Assembly (NCBI RefSeq): GCF_007896845.1
Contig: NZ_VOHS01000020.1
Span: forward strand, 1-64,000
Origin: Chitinophaga pinensis
Lineage (GTDB): Bacteria > Bacteroidota > Bacteroidia > Chitinophagales > Chitinophagaceae
DNA length: 64,000 nucleotides
Direction of reading: 5' to 3'
Position numbers and translations under genes: made by a program. Positions 26,849 through 35,789 of the stretch are shown here, piece by piece (within the stretch, counting starts at the first letter, position 1; each line of letters begins with the position of its first letter). The notes under the pieces were generated by a model. The model made no database searches, was not told the origin of the DNA, and saw only the letters and a program-made list of their open reading frames with translations.

Positions 26849-27358
26849 TTAATAAGCAGGTGTCAGTTCGCCGTTATACTCTCCTTTTACGGTCGTATTC
26901 ACATATTTAAGATCGTATACGATGTTGTACACATTATCCACCAATCTCAGAGTAACCATTCCTCCGATCAGCGAGTCCTGTACCTGCGCATTTGCAGAGA
27001 ATTCACCATTGGCGAAAGGCTGGTTGTTATAAACAGCCGCATAGCCGAAGTGTTGCTTTTTGTCATAACCGGCTGCATCGCTCTTTTTGAACGTGTATGT
27101 CTGACCAGAGATGATGGTGTCAATGTCTATGCCTACGGCACTGGCATTTGTTGAAAGACCATCCAGTATCAGTTCCTTATCTGCGAATATCAGTTGATTC
27201 CCTTCGCTTCCCCAGTCCATGATATAACCGTAAGGGGTAGTTATCTCTTGTCCGTTGTAGGTAAAGGTATTGGCCGGGCTTTGGTTTTCATCCTCATCTT
27301 TTCCACAGGCGGTGAGGACAAGGGCAGCCGCCAGCAGGCAAAGCGCAAGTTGCTTCAT
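26849..27358 (-). CDS. Lipoprotein, paralogue of the 26030-26545 protein
   Basis: 169 residues. Signal peptide with lipobox VLTAC (Cys18) followed by GKDEDEN, the acidic lipoprotein export pattern of Bacteroidota. The mature domain contains YTFKKSDAAGYDKKQHFGYAA and ends VKGEYNGELTPAY, aligning with the neighbour's TYIPSDSTAFDKTKNFDIA and VSGFYNGRITSIE. Likely surface or periplasmic; role unknown. It has its own -7 element at 27435-27442. Confidence 0.78.
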   Translation of the reverse strand: MKQLALCLLAAALVLTACGKDEDENQSPANTFTYNGQEITTPYGYIMDWGSEGNQLIFADKELILDGLSTNASAVGIDIDTIISGQTYTFKKSDAAGYDKKQHFGYAAVYNNQPFANGEFSANAQVQDSLIGGMVTLRLVDNVYNIVYDLKYVNTTVKGEYNGELTPAY

Positions 27359-27434
27359 GTTTTCTATTGGTTTTTATAGGTATAGCTGTAATATCGCCAT
27401 GAGGCGAATCTTATTCAATCAGGATAGTATACTG

Positions 27435-27442
27435 CAAAGATA
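27435..27442 (-). promoter_or_regulatory. -7 element of the 26849-27358 lipoprotein gene
   Basis: Minus strand TATCTTTG, an exact TAnnTTTG, 77 bases before the start codon, in the same sequence context as the element of the paralogue. Confidence 0.45.
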
Positions 27443-27475
27443 TAGATATCATATTAATGTTTATTTGACTATAAT

Positions 27476-27504
27476 AAAAAAGACTGCATTATGCAGCCTT
27501 TTTT
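27476..27504 (-). terminator. Terminator of surE
   Basis: A stem of AAAAAAGACTGCA against TGCAGCCTTTTTT with one A-C mismatch and a TTA loop, 43 bases after the surE stop on the minus strand. Confidence 0.75.
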
Positions 27505-27546
27505 AGTTTTCAGCTATGGAGCCTGACCGTTACGGCCAGTATAAGT

Positions 27547-28281
27547 TTATAACGACTGACTATTCAGTGCCGCCTGTAACTCGGCTTCATTTGTCAGATC
27601 CAGTCGTAAGGGGGTGATGGATACAAAATCATTCTCCACGGCCCATCTGTCAGTCCCTTCTTCCGCCGGTTCCAACGGCGTGACCGTAAACCAATAATGC
27701 TTACGATTCATCGGGTCAGTACCGGGTACGATCTTACCGTCATATAAACGTACGGATTGTCTCGTCCAACGGATGCCTTTAGGATGAGGGGGGAAATTGA
27801 CATTAAACAGGCTTAATCCGGGTTTTTCCAGCAATAATTCCAGTACTTGTGCCACATATTCCTCAAAGGCGGCAAAATCGGGCTCAGATTTACCCACAGG
27901 GGTACTCAGCGCGATGCCTTTAATGCCTAAAAGTACAGCCTGTTTGGCCGCCGCCAGTGTCCCGGAATGCCACATGCCGTTTCCAAGGTTCGGTCCCATA
28001 TTGATACCTGACAATACAACATCCGTTTTGGTATACAGATGTGTTCCCAGAGCGACACAGTCAGCCGGGGTACCATTTACACGATATGCTTCGATACCTT
28101 CGAAATTGATGGGAGAGGCTTTAAAGGAAAGAGGCCTGGAATGCGTAACTGCATGTCCCATGGAAGACTGTTCCACATCCGGAGCAACTATCCTTACTTC
28201 TCCGAACCGGGCCGCTATTCTGGCCAGCGCTGCTATGCCCGGACTGTAAATGCCGTCGTCGTTTGTGATAAGTATTCTCAT
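27547..28281 (-). CDS. surE: 5'/3'-nucleotidase SurE
   Basis: 244 residues from ATG 28279-28281, where the family's own N-terminus MRILITNDDGIYSPGI begins. The open frame extends 24 codons upstream but these do not look like SurE. Metal-binding Asp8-Asp9 in NDDG, Ser/Asn ligands in EQSSMGHAVT and SGINMGPNLG, all as in the family. SurE removes phosphate from nucleoside monophosphates and other phosphomonoesters in the cytoplasm. Divergent from the lipid kinase gene, with about 60 bases between the starts. Confidence 0.95.
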   Translation of the reverse strand: MRILITNDDGIYSPGIAALARIAARFGEVRIVAPDVEQSSMGHAVTHSRPLSFKASPINFEGIEAYRVNGTPADCVALGTHLYTKTDVVLSGINMGPNLGNGMWHSGTLAAAKQAVLLGIKGIALSTPVGKSEPDFAAFEEYVAQVLELLLEKPGLSLFNVNFPPHPKGIRWTRQSVRLYDGKIVPGTDPMNRKHYWFTVTPLEPAEEGTDRWAVENDFVSITPLRLDLTNEAELQAALNSQSL

Positions 28282-28341
28282 ACTATTGCGGCCTCCAATT
28301 TCATGCCATTGGGGTGGTACTCTTTTTGAATATTGATGTGT

Positions 28342-29235
28342 ATGAAAGCGCATTTACTGCACAACCCCAAAGCTGGTGACCAGGATCACTCAGAAGCTGC
28401 TCTGATGAAAAAGATCAGTGATCAGCAGATCAATTGCAAATATTCTTCTGCTAAAAAGAATTGGTGTAAGGAAATCTCTCCTGATACAGATTTTGTCATT
28501 ATCGCAGGCGGTGATGGTACGATCAGGAAGGTAATACTTGAGTTTCTCACGGGGAAAGCAGGGGAGAAGCGATATCCTCTGGCATTATTACCAATGGGGA
28601 CCGCCAATAATATCAGTCGTTCGCTGCATGTCACCGGGGAAGAAGAAGATATCATTGCTTCGTGGCATAAACATCATATACAGCCATTTGACGTAGGGGC
28701 TATTGCCGGTTTCCATGAAGGGATGTTCTTTCTGGAAGGCTTTGGATTCGGCGTATTCCCGGTATTGATGGAGGCCATGAAACAACTGGAAGAACCAGAT
28801 GAACCAGAAGAAAAAATCAGGCTTGCGCTTGAAATGTTACATGACATTATCGATAACTATCATGCACAGGAATGTAAACTGGAAATTGACGGAGTGGATC
28901 ACTCCGGTAAGTATCTGATGGCCGAAATAATGAATATCCGGTCGATTGGACCGGGCTTGAACCTTAATGGAGATGCTAATGTAGGTGACGGAGAAATGGA
29001 GATCGTACTGTTAGGAGAAGACAAACGAAAAGCATTTTCGGCTTATATTAAAGACAGGATCGCGTCTGCTTCGCATAAAGACTATGACCTCCCTGTCATC
29101 AGAGGGAAAAACGTCCGTATATCATGGGGTGATGAACATGCACACATTGATGACGAACTGATACGTTCCCGGGATGGTAAAAGCTACATTGTCAGCATTT
29201 TGAAGCGGGAACTGGAGTTTTTGGTGCCAGCCTGA
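28342..29235 (+). CDS. Diacylglycerol-kinase-family lipid kinase
   Basis: 297 residues from ATG 28342 (ATG 28336 is possible). The nucleotide-binding motif GGDGT lies in FVIIAGGDGTIRKV, preceded by the NPKAG motif, and followed by LPMGTANNISRSL. The C-terminal beta domain carries GDGEMEIVLL and ends in a hydrophobic strand. Members phosphorylate diacylglycerol, sphingoid or related lipids at the membrane face. The ABC ATPase follows by 67 bases in the same direction; no firm functional link is evident. Confidence 0.9.
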   Translation: MKAHLLHNPKAGDQDHSEAALMKKISDQQINCKYSSAKKNWCKEISPDTDFVIIAGGDGTIRKVILEFLTGKAGEKRYPLALLPMGTANNISRSLHVTGEEEDIIASWHKHHIQPFDVGAIAGFHEGMFFLEGFGFGVFPVLMEAMKQLEEPDEPEEKIRLALEMLHDIIDNYHAQECKLEIDGVDHSGKYLMAEIMNIRSIGPGLNLNGDANVGDGEMEIVLLGEDKRKAFSAYIKDRIASASHKDYDLPVIRGKNVRISWGDEHAHIDDELIRSRDGKSYIVSILKRELEFLVPA

Positions 29236-29302
29236 GCTTCTTTACTTGCTTCCTCACCGTTTAAGTGGTAATTTGCAGCTTTTTATGTGATATCAGCTTT
29301 AT

Positions 29303-30286
29303 ATGAATTTGTTAGAAGTAACGGACGTGCGCAAGCAGGAAGGGGAAGAAGAAGTGCTGAAAGGCGTAAGCTTCACACAGAAAGCTTTCCAGAAAATAGC
29401 TATCGTAGGAGAGTCGGGATCTGGTAAGAGCACCCTGTTGAAAATAGTAGGTGGTCTGACACAGTCAGACGGCGGCGAAGTGCGGTTTGAAAATGTGAAG
29501 GTAAAAGGCCCTCTGGAGCGATTATTACCCGGACAGCCTGGTATCGCCTATCTTTCCCAGCACTATGAACTGCGTAACCATTACCGCATGGAAGAAATCC
29601 TTGCGTACGCCAATCTGTTAGCTGATGAAGATGCGGAAAGGCTCTATGAGATCTGCCGCATCAATCACCTGATGAAAAGAAAGAATGATCAGTTGTCCGG
29701 TGGAGAAAAACAACGTGTGGCTTTAGCCCGCCTGTTAACTACAGCTCCCCGTCTGCTGATTCTGGATGAACCTTATTCCAATCTTGACCCCATTCTCAAA
29801 AATACACTGAAAGCTGTGATCCGTGAGATCAGTGATGACCTGAACATCACCTGTCTGCTGGTATCGCATGATCCGGTAGATACCCTTTCCTGGGCAGATG
29901 AGGTGATCATCATGAAAGATGGACGGATTGTGCAGCAGGGTGCGCCTGAAGTAGTGTACCATCAGCCGGTAAGTGAATACGTGGCGGCATTATTCGGCAG
30001 CTATAACATGATCCCATCAGCCAAAGCAGGCGATTTCAGTCAGGTATCCGGTGTGCATCTCAATGGTAAAAGCCTGTTTATCCGTCCGGAGCGTTTCCGC
30101 ATTGTGGAAAAAGGACAACATGAGCTGAGCGGAAAGATCAAAGATGTGAGTTTTATGGGCAGCAGTTATGAAGTGGCGGTAGAACTGCCTGCTGCAACGA
30201 TCACCGTAAAAACAGATAACAACGATCTCAGAAAAGGAGCAGATATTTATCTTTCTTTATCCCCGGAGGATGTCTGGTATGCCTGA
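29303..30286 (+). CDS. ABC transporter ATP-binding protein with TOBE-like tail
   Basis: 327 residues. Walker A GESGSGKST, Q-loop in YLSQHYEL, signature LSGGEKQ, Walker B LLILDEP, and the H-loop LVSHD. After ~235 a beta-rich extension (SLFIRPERFRIV ... KIKDVSFMGSSYEVAVEL) resembles the TOBE domain of importer ATPases such as PotA/MalK. No permease or binding-protein gene is adjacent, so it either pairs with a permease elsewhere or serves another task. It is about 30 bases upstream of the helicase gene. Confidence 0.9.
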   Translation: MNLLEVTDVRKQEGEEEVLKGVSFTQKAFQKIAIVGESGSGKSTLLKIVGGLTQSDGGEVRFENVKVKGPLERLLPGQPGIAYLSQHYELRNHYRMEEILAYANLLADEDAERLYEICRINHLMKRKNDQLSGGEKQRVALARLLTTAPRLLILDEPYSNLDPILKNTLKAVIREISDDLNITCLLVSHDPVDTLSWADEVIIMKDGRIVQQGAPEVVYHQPVSEYVAALFGSYNMIPSAKAGDFSQVSGVHLNGKSLFIRPERFRIVEKGQHELSGKIKDVSFMGSSYEVAVELPAATITVKTDNNDLRKGADIYLSLSPEDVWYA

Positions 30287-30316
30287 TAATAACGCGAGAT
30301 GATGTAAATTCGGGCC

Positions 30317-31873
30317 ATGAATTTGACCCAGGAGCAGGCTGCCATTATCAAAAGTAAAGGAGATATCAGGATCATCGCCGTTGCCGGCGCCGGTAAGACC
30401 ACTACCCTTATTGAATATGCGAAAGCAAGACCGGATAAAAGTATCCTTTATCTGGCATTCAACAAGACCGTTAAACAGGAAGCAGAGCGGAAATTTGCAG
30501 CAGTGAACCTCGCAAACGTGCGGGTAGAAACGGCGCACTCACTGGCGCATTACTTTATTGTCAGAGGGTCAAAATATACCATCAAAGGAGAGGGCTATAA
30601 GCTGAATGAGATCGTGGATATCCTCAATCTGCGTGGTCTCAAGGGCAAACATACAGAGTCCATTCTCGCTACACATATCAATGCCTATCTTTCTTATTTC
30701 TGCAACAGCGCACCCGCAAAGGTGCAGGATCTCGATTATGAAGATACGCTTACTGACAGGGAGGCGATAGCGTTTGCTACCAAATACAAAAAAGATATTC
30801 AGTATCAGACCCGGCTTTTCCTTGACAAAATGAATAAGGGGGAGATTCCTATCACACATGATTTCTATCTGAAGAAATTTCAACTGGCCAGACCTATACT
30901 CAACTATGATGTAATCCTGTTTGATGAAGGACAGGATGCTTCCGGCGCTATGCTGGACGTATTTCGTTCACAGGAAGGCACGAAAGTGCTGGTAGGTGAT
31001 AGTCACCAGCAGATCTACGGCTGGCGTTATGCCGTGAATTCACTCGATAAACTCAATTACCCCCTATATACACTCAGTACCAGTTTTCGCTTTGATCAGG
31101 ATATTGCGGATCTGGCATCATATGTCATTCAGTGGAAGAAGCTGTATAGTAATCCTCTGACAGTTAAGGTCATCGGTTTTGGTAAGTCTCGTAAAGCCAA
31201 TACCCGGGCGGTTGTAGCCAGAACGAATGCGGGCTTATTGGTTAAAGCAATCGAACTGTTAATTGAAAAGAAAGAGATCAAAACGATCTATTTTGAAGGC
31301 AGGATCGAAAACTATACCTATGCCAATGATGGCGCTTCCATCTATGATATCCTGAATCTTTATACCGGCGATGTAGGCCGTATACGTGATAAGACGATTG
31401 CTACAATGGATAGTATGGAAGATCTGGAAGAGTATATCAAAACAACCGGTGAAACGCAGCTGAGTATGCTGGTAGATGTGGTGAAGAAATATGGTGCAAA
31501 GATTCCCGGTTATATCAAAAAACTAAAGGACTGTCACCTCGATCATGATGATAAGGAGCAGGCTGATATGATCTTTTCTACGGTACATCGCTGCAAAGGA
31601 ATGGAATATGATGAGGTTACACTCACCAATGATTACATCACCCATGACAAGGTAGTGAAGCAGGCAGAGAACATCGATAAAGTTAATATGTCGAAGTTGT
31701 CAGAAGAGATCAATCTGCTCTATGTGGCTATTACAAGAGCAAAGAGCCATTTATATATTCCACAGGAGATCCTGACCGGTCAAAAGAAAGCGATACCGGT
31801 ACTTAAACAAAGAAGGGTCTCCGGAGCAGAAACAAAGGGTGAAAGCTATGTCTACGCCGGAGTAAAAAAGTAA
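30317..31873 (+). CDS. UvrD/Rep-type superfamily 1 DNA helicase
   Basis: 518 residues, shorter than UvrD (~720), closer to the FBH1-like single-subunit helicases. Motif Q near NLTQEQAAII, Walker A GAGKTTT, Walker B LFDEGQD, motif III VGDSHQQIYGW, motif IV SFRF, motif V VHRCKGMEYDEV, motif VI YVAITRAK. The 2B subdomain is small. It would translocate 3' to 5' on single-stranded DNA. It ends three bases before the convergent response-regulator gene. Confidence 0.92.
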   Translation: MNLTQEQAAIIKSKGDIRIIAVAGAGKTTTLIEYAKARPDKSILYLAFNKTVKQEAERKFAAVNLANVRVETAHSLAHYFIVRGSKYTIKGEGYKLNEIVDILNLRGLKGKHTESILATHINAYLSYFCNSAPAKVQDLDYEDTLTDREAIAFATKYKKDIQYQTRLFLDKMNKGEIPITHDFYLKKFQLARPILNYDVILFDEGQDASGAMLDVFRSQEGTKVLVGDSHQQIYGWRYAVNSLDKLNYPLYTLSTSFRFDQDIADLASYVIQWKKLYSNPLTVKVIGFGKSRKANTRAVVARTNAGLLVKAIELLIEKKEIKTIYFEGRIENYTYANDGASIYDILNLYTGDVGRIRDKTIATMDSMEDLEEYIKTTGETQLSMLVDVVKKYGAKIPGYIKKLKDCHLDHDDKEQADMIFSTVHRCKGMEYDEVTLTNDYITHDKVVKQAENIDKVNMSKLSEEINLLYVAITRAKSHLYIPQEILTGQKKAIPVLKQRRVSGAETKGESYVYAGVKK

Positions 31874-31876
31874 AGA

Positions 31877-32299
31877 TCAATTCTTTTTGAAATTGAGCAG
31901 GTCTATCATCAGATTGAACGCATCCATTGCGGACGGACTGTTGAGTTTCAGTGGCTTGATGATATACCCGGATACACCCAGCTTCTCAGCAGTAGTCTTG
32001 TCTGTTCTGTCACCGGAAGTAGTCAGTACAAAACGTTTGATCTGTTTAAATTCTTCTTTCTGGTGCATGTATTCCAGCACTTCAAAACCATTTACCTTGG
32101 GCATATTGATGTCAATAAGCATAACATCAGGTAAGGCGTCATTGCCTGCATTGATCTGCTCATCCAGCAGTGTAATGGCCTCTTCGCCATTTCTTGCATT
32201 TGTCAGTTTATAGAAAATATTCAATTTATCAAGTGAACGCTTAATATCTATCACATCCAGCTTATCATCTTCTACCAGTAAAATATTAATCGGTTGCAT
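31877..32299 (-). CDS. Single-domain CheY-like response regulator
   Basis: 140 residues from ATG 32297-32299. Receiver domain only: E10-D11-D12, phosphoacceptor Asp63 in LIDINMP, conserved Thr in VLTTSG and Lys in IIKPL. No output domain, so it acts by protein contact or as a phosphate relay. The open frame extends 20 codons upstream, but these fall inside the kinase gene and conserved sequence starts at MQPINILLVEDD. The kinase stop lies one base upstream; the two form an operon of the Rcp1 kind, common next to phytochrome-like or CHASE3 kinases. Confidence 0.93.
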   Translation of the reverse strand: MQPINILLVEDDKLDVIDIKRSLDKLNIFYKLTNARNGEEAITLLDEQINAGNDALPDVMLIDINMPKVNGFEVLEYMHQKEEFKQIKRFVLTTSGDRTDKTTAEKLGVSGYIIKPLKLNSPSAMDAFNLMIDLLNFKKN

Positions 32300-32300
32300 T

Positions 32301-33770
32301 TTAATCTTTTGACCAGGTGAATGAAAAGACAGAACCCTTGCCCGGTGCGGAGACCACATTGATATGCTGCTTCTTGGTCTCTATAATTTTTTTGACAATT
32401 GCCAATCCAACACCTGTGCTTTCGAAACTATCCCTGTCCTTTAAAGTCTGAAAAATAGTAAAAATCCTCCGTTGATAGTGCTTTTCGATGCCATTTCCAT
32501 TGTCTTCGATGAAAAATTCATAGTGATCAGGCTGTTCTTTAAAGTAGATTTTTACAGCAGGGCCGGGCTTTTCATTGTGTTTGACCGCATTCCCGATAAG
32601 ATTTGAAAAAATTTGAAACAACCACAATTTTTCTCCGTGAATAATGGGAAGATCAGCGATTTCAACCCTTACAAGGTGCATATCGGGTAATGTATCTATT
32701 ACTTCTTTCACCAATGAAGTGAGGGCTATTTCTTCTTTTTCGATCTCTTCTTTGTCTGCTTTTGCATAGGACAGCAAGCCTTCAATCAGGTTCTCTGCCC
32801 TTATTACACGGCCCTTTATCAGCTCCATGTATTCGCTTACTTTCAGAGATAGTTCATCTTTATGATCTTCCTCTATCCATGAGACTACATTACTAATACC
32901 TCTCAGCGGGGCTTTGAGGTCATGTGATACAATGTGTGCAAACTGGTCCAGCTCTTCATTAGATCGCTTTAAGAGGGTAATATTCCTTGCTAATTCTTCT
33001 GTCATGTGATTGAGTGCGTCACCTAATGAGCTCAGTTCATCCCTGCCTGTATCTTTGATGGTGACATCATAATTGCCCCCGGCAATGTTGTTGGCCATAT
33101 CTGTCATGACTTTGATACGCCGGGATATCTTCATGGTTACATAGATGATAATGAAAAGGCCCAGTACGATAGAAGCGGATGTCAGCAATAACGATAGAAT
33201 GTTTGTATTGATAACAGAAGCTGCCAGTTCTTCTTTGCGATCATCCCGACGGGCATATTCATATGCTGAGAATGTTTTGAATTTATCCTGCAATGCTGCC
33301 TGAATCGCCTGCTCATGCCCGGAAACAAATTTTTCCTTGTAGATCATGTTGAATGTGTCCAGATGCTGACGACTGATTGAAGCAGACATTTTCGCCTGTT
33401 TCAAAGGATCTGTATACTCTTCTGTCCACTGATCATTCAACTCCTTGATCTGGCGCAGCATGTCGATCTGTAGTGTATCTGTGAGCATAGACGAGAGCTC
33501 TTTCAGAATAAGCTCATTTTCAATGTTAGCCGTATCATATGCTTCAACAAAAGACTTTTCACCGGTGAGCAGATAACCTCTGAGACCATTGACCATCGTC
33601 AGCACATTCCGTTGAAAACGACTGCTGTTACGTACCAGATTAGTGGAACGGGTGAAATAGGCATTGTTTTCTGTCACAGCATTGGACAGACTGAAGTTCA
33701 CAAATGTCGTAATGGAGAACAGTATCAATACTGACACGAATCCAAGGAATATATAGTGAGAAATCTTCAT
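32301..33770 (-). CDS. CHASE3/HAMP sensor histidine kinase
   Basis: 489 residues from ATG 33768-33770. Membrane helix 7-25, an extracytoplasmic CHASE3-like helical sensor (~35-185, with LRGYLLTGEKSF), second membrane helix 188-212, HAMP linker (MTDMANNIAGGNYDV), coiled coil, HisKA with His283 in AHIVSHDLKAPLRG, and HATPase with N box NLIGNAVKHN and G boxes DNGNGIE and GVGLAIV. It phosphorylates the downstream one-domain regulator (gap of one base). Stimulus unknown. Confidence 0.93.
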   Translation of the reverse strand: MKISHYIFLGFVSVLILFSITTFVNFSLSNAVTENNAYFTRSTNLVRNSSRFQRNVLTMVNGLRGYLLTGEKSFVEAYDTANIENELILKELSSMLTDTLQIDMLRQIKELNDQWTEEYTDPLKQAKMSASISRQHLDTFNMIYKEKFVSGHEQAIQAALQDKFKTFSAYEYARRDDRKEELAASVINTNILSLLLTSASIVLGLFIIIYVTMKISRRIKVMTDMANNIAGGNYDVTIKDTGRDELSSLGDALNHMTEELARNITLLKRSNEELDQFAHIVSHDLKAPLRGISNVVSWIEEDHKDELSLKVSEYMELIKGRVIRAENLIEGLLSYAKADKEEIEKEEIALTSLVKEVIDTLPDMHLVRVEIADLPIIHGEKLWLFQIFSNLIGNAVKHNEKPGPAVKIYFKEQPDHYEFFIEDNGNGIEKHYQRRIFTIFQTLKDRDSFESTGVGLAIVKKIIETKKQHINVVSAPGKGSVFSFTWSKD

Positions 33771-34158
33771 AGAGCGCAATGGTAACAAAAAATGTGAAAA
33801 CAGTCAGTAGTACTATTCAGGAAAATAGTAAGCAAAGTATGAAAGATCCGGTATAGTTTTAGCGGCAATCTATTCTTTGTCAAATCACTTTACGTACGTC
33901 AATTACGTTATGTGTTTGCAAACATAACGATTTTGTGTGTTAATGCATACTATTCAGTAATTTGTATATAACCGGCATCTGAAAAGTTTTTAACCTTATG
34001 ATAGCATCTGCCATTCGTCATATTCACAGGTGCCGGTATCTGATAAATTGACTATGTTGAAACAATGTCTGGTACAGGAGATACAGAATAGCCCTACATG
34101 AACTATTACACAGATAAGGAATAAGAAAATACTGTCAAACTGATAACGAAGCAAGATT
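33771..34158. other. Intergenic between divergent kinase and aldehyde oxidoreductase
   Basis: About 390 bases. It should hold both divergent promoters, but no exact TAnnTTTG is seen near either start. A minus-strand frame here is antisense to the Fe-S gene and not credible. Otherwise nothing recognisable. Confidence 0.5.
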
Positions 34159-34785
34159 ATGGACGACCAACTCAGGAATGAAGAGCAAAACGGTACTTCC
34201 CGGCGCTCTTTCCTTAAACAAACCTCTTTGATGACAGCGCTGGCGCTTGCGCCGGAGACTGTGCTCAAAGCTGCTGAAAGCGGTCTTGATGAAAAGATCG
34301 CGGCTGCTATTGAGACAATGCCTCTGAATGTAGTCATCAATGGTGTAAAACAAAGCGTCAGGATAGAACCACGGGTGACCCTGCTGGATCTGTTGCGTGA
34401 GCGACTGCAGCTGACAGGGACAAAGAAAGGTTGTGACCACGGACAGTGTGGCGCCTGTACTGTACACATAGATGGAGAACGGGTGAATGCCTGTCTGACA
34501 TTGGCACTTACAACAGAAGGCCGTGAGGTGACTACCATCGAAGGGCTGGCACATGGAGATGAGCTGCATCCCATGCAGGAAGCATTCCTTGAGCACGATG
34601 GCTTCCAGTGTGGCTACTGTACCCCCGGACAAATTATGTCAGCCATTTGCTGTATCAGAGAAGGACATGCAGGTACACCCGATGAAGTCAGGGAATATAT
34701 GAGTGGAAATATCTGTCGTTGTGGCGCTTATTCCAATATTGTAGATGCAATCATGGATGTAAAACAGGGAGGGAAGAAGATATGA
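34159..34785 (+). CDS. paoA: Aldehyde oxidoreductase, [2Fe-2S] subunit (PaoA/YagT type), Tat-exported
   Basis: 208 residues. N-terminal twin-arginine signal (SRRSFLKQ followed by a hydrophobic stretch), so the enzyme is probably folded in the cytoplasm and exported to the periplasm. Two [2Fe-2S] clusters: the plant-type ferredoxin set in GCDHGQCGACTVHIDGE with a Cys further on, and the four-Cys helical set in QCGYCTPGQIM and NICRCGAY. It passes electrons from the molybdenum subunit to FAD. Its stop TGA overlaps the ATG of the FAD subunit (ATGA). Confidence 0.9.
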   Translation: MDDQLRNEEQNGTSRRSFLKQTSLMTALALAPETVLKAAESGLDEKIAAAIETMPLNVVINGVKQSVRIEPRVTLLDLLRERLQLTGTKKGCDHGQCGACTVHIDGERVNACLTLALTTEGREVTTIEGLAHGDELHPMQEAFLEHDGFQCGYCTPGQIMSAICCIREGHAGTPDEVREYMSGNICRCGAYSNIVDAIMDVKQGGKKI

Positions 34786-35771
34786 AACAGTTTAGCTACG
34801 TAAGGGTCACTTCCAGTGACGCAGCTATTGCCGCTGTCTCTAAAGATAAATCAGCCACATTTCTGGCCGGTGGTACTAATCTTGTCGATCTGATGAAGAG
34901 TGGTGTTACAGGACCAGAGAGACTGGTAGATATCAATCGTCTTCCGCTTACAAAAATTGAAGCGACAAAAACAGGACTGCATATTGGTGCATTGGCTAAA
35001 AATACAACAGTAGCGGAGCATCCGCTTGTCATTAAACATTTTCCGTTGCTGTCGCTTGCATTGAAGGCAGGTGCTTCTCCCCAGCTGCGGAACATGGCGA
35101 CTGTGGGTGGTAATATGATGCAGCGTACCCGTTGTCATTATTTCTACGATACTGCTATGCCTTGTAATAAACGGAATCCAGGTTCCGGTTGCGGTGCTAT
35201 CGGAGGGTTCAACCGTATGCATGCCATCTTTGGTGCAAGCGATAAATGTATTGCCGTACATCCCAGTGATATGTGTGTGGCACTGACTGCGCTGGATGCC
35301 GTAGTAACAGTGCGTGGCCCTAAAGGAGAACGTACTATTCCATTTGGTGATTTTCACCGCCTGCCGGGAGATACGCCTGAAGTGGACAACACATTACAAC
35401 GCGGAGAACTGATCACTGCTGTGGATATCCCTTTTAATGAAGTAGCGGGACATGCACATTATCTGAAAGTACGTGACCGTGCTTCTTATGCATTTGCATT
35501 GGTATCTGTTGGCGCTGCATTATCTCTTAAAGACAATAACATCTCTGATGTTCGTCTGGCAATGGGTGGTGTGGCTCATAAGCCATGGCGCCTGAAGGAA
35601 GCAGAAGCTTTCCTCAAAGGAAAGAAGGCTACAGTTGACAACTTTCAGGAGGCAGCCCGGATAGTGATGGGACCTGCAAAGTCGCAGGGCAGTAATGAAT
35701 TTAAACTCACACTGGCGCCCAACACAATCGTGGAGGCACTGAAACTGGCCGCTGCAAACGGTAATATCTAA
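34782..35771 (+). CDS. paoB: Aldehyde oxidoreductase, FAD-binding subunit (PaoB/YagS type)
   Basis: 329 residues from ATG 34782, which overlaps the preceding stop. FAD-binding PCMH-like domain with LAGGTNLVDLMK and GGNMMQRTRC. An inserted segment with four cysteines (RCHYFY, PCNKRN, GCGAIGG, DKCIAVHPSDMC) is the extra [4Fe-4S]-binding loop seen in PaoB-type subunits and not in xanthine oxidase. The C-terminal CO-dehydrogenase flavoprotein domain follows. Middle gene of the three. Confidence 0.9.
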   Translation: MKQFSYVRVTSSDAAIAAVSKDKSATFLAGGTNLVDLMKSGVTGPERLVDINRLPLTKIEATKTGLHIGALAKNTTVAEHPLVIKHFPLLSLALKAGASPQLRNMATVGGNMMQRTRCHYFYDTAMPCNKRNPGSGCGAIGGFNRMHAIFGASDKCIAVHPSDMCVALTALDAVVTVRGPKGERTIPFGDFHRLPGDTPEVDNTLQRGELITAVDIPFNEVAGHAHYLKVRDRASYAFALVSVGAALSLKDNNISDVRLAMGGVAHKPWRLKEAEAFLKGKKATVDNFQEAARIVMGPAKSQGSNEFKLTLAPNTIVEALKLAAANGNI

Positions 35772-35789
35772 ACGCTTAAAACCCGAATA

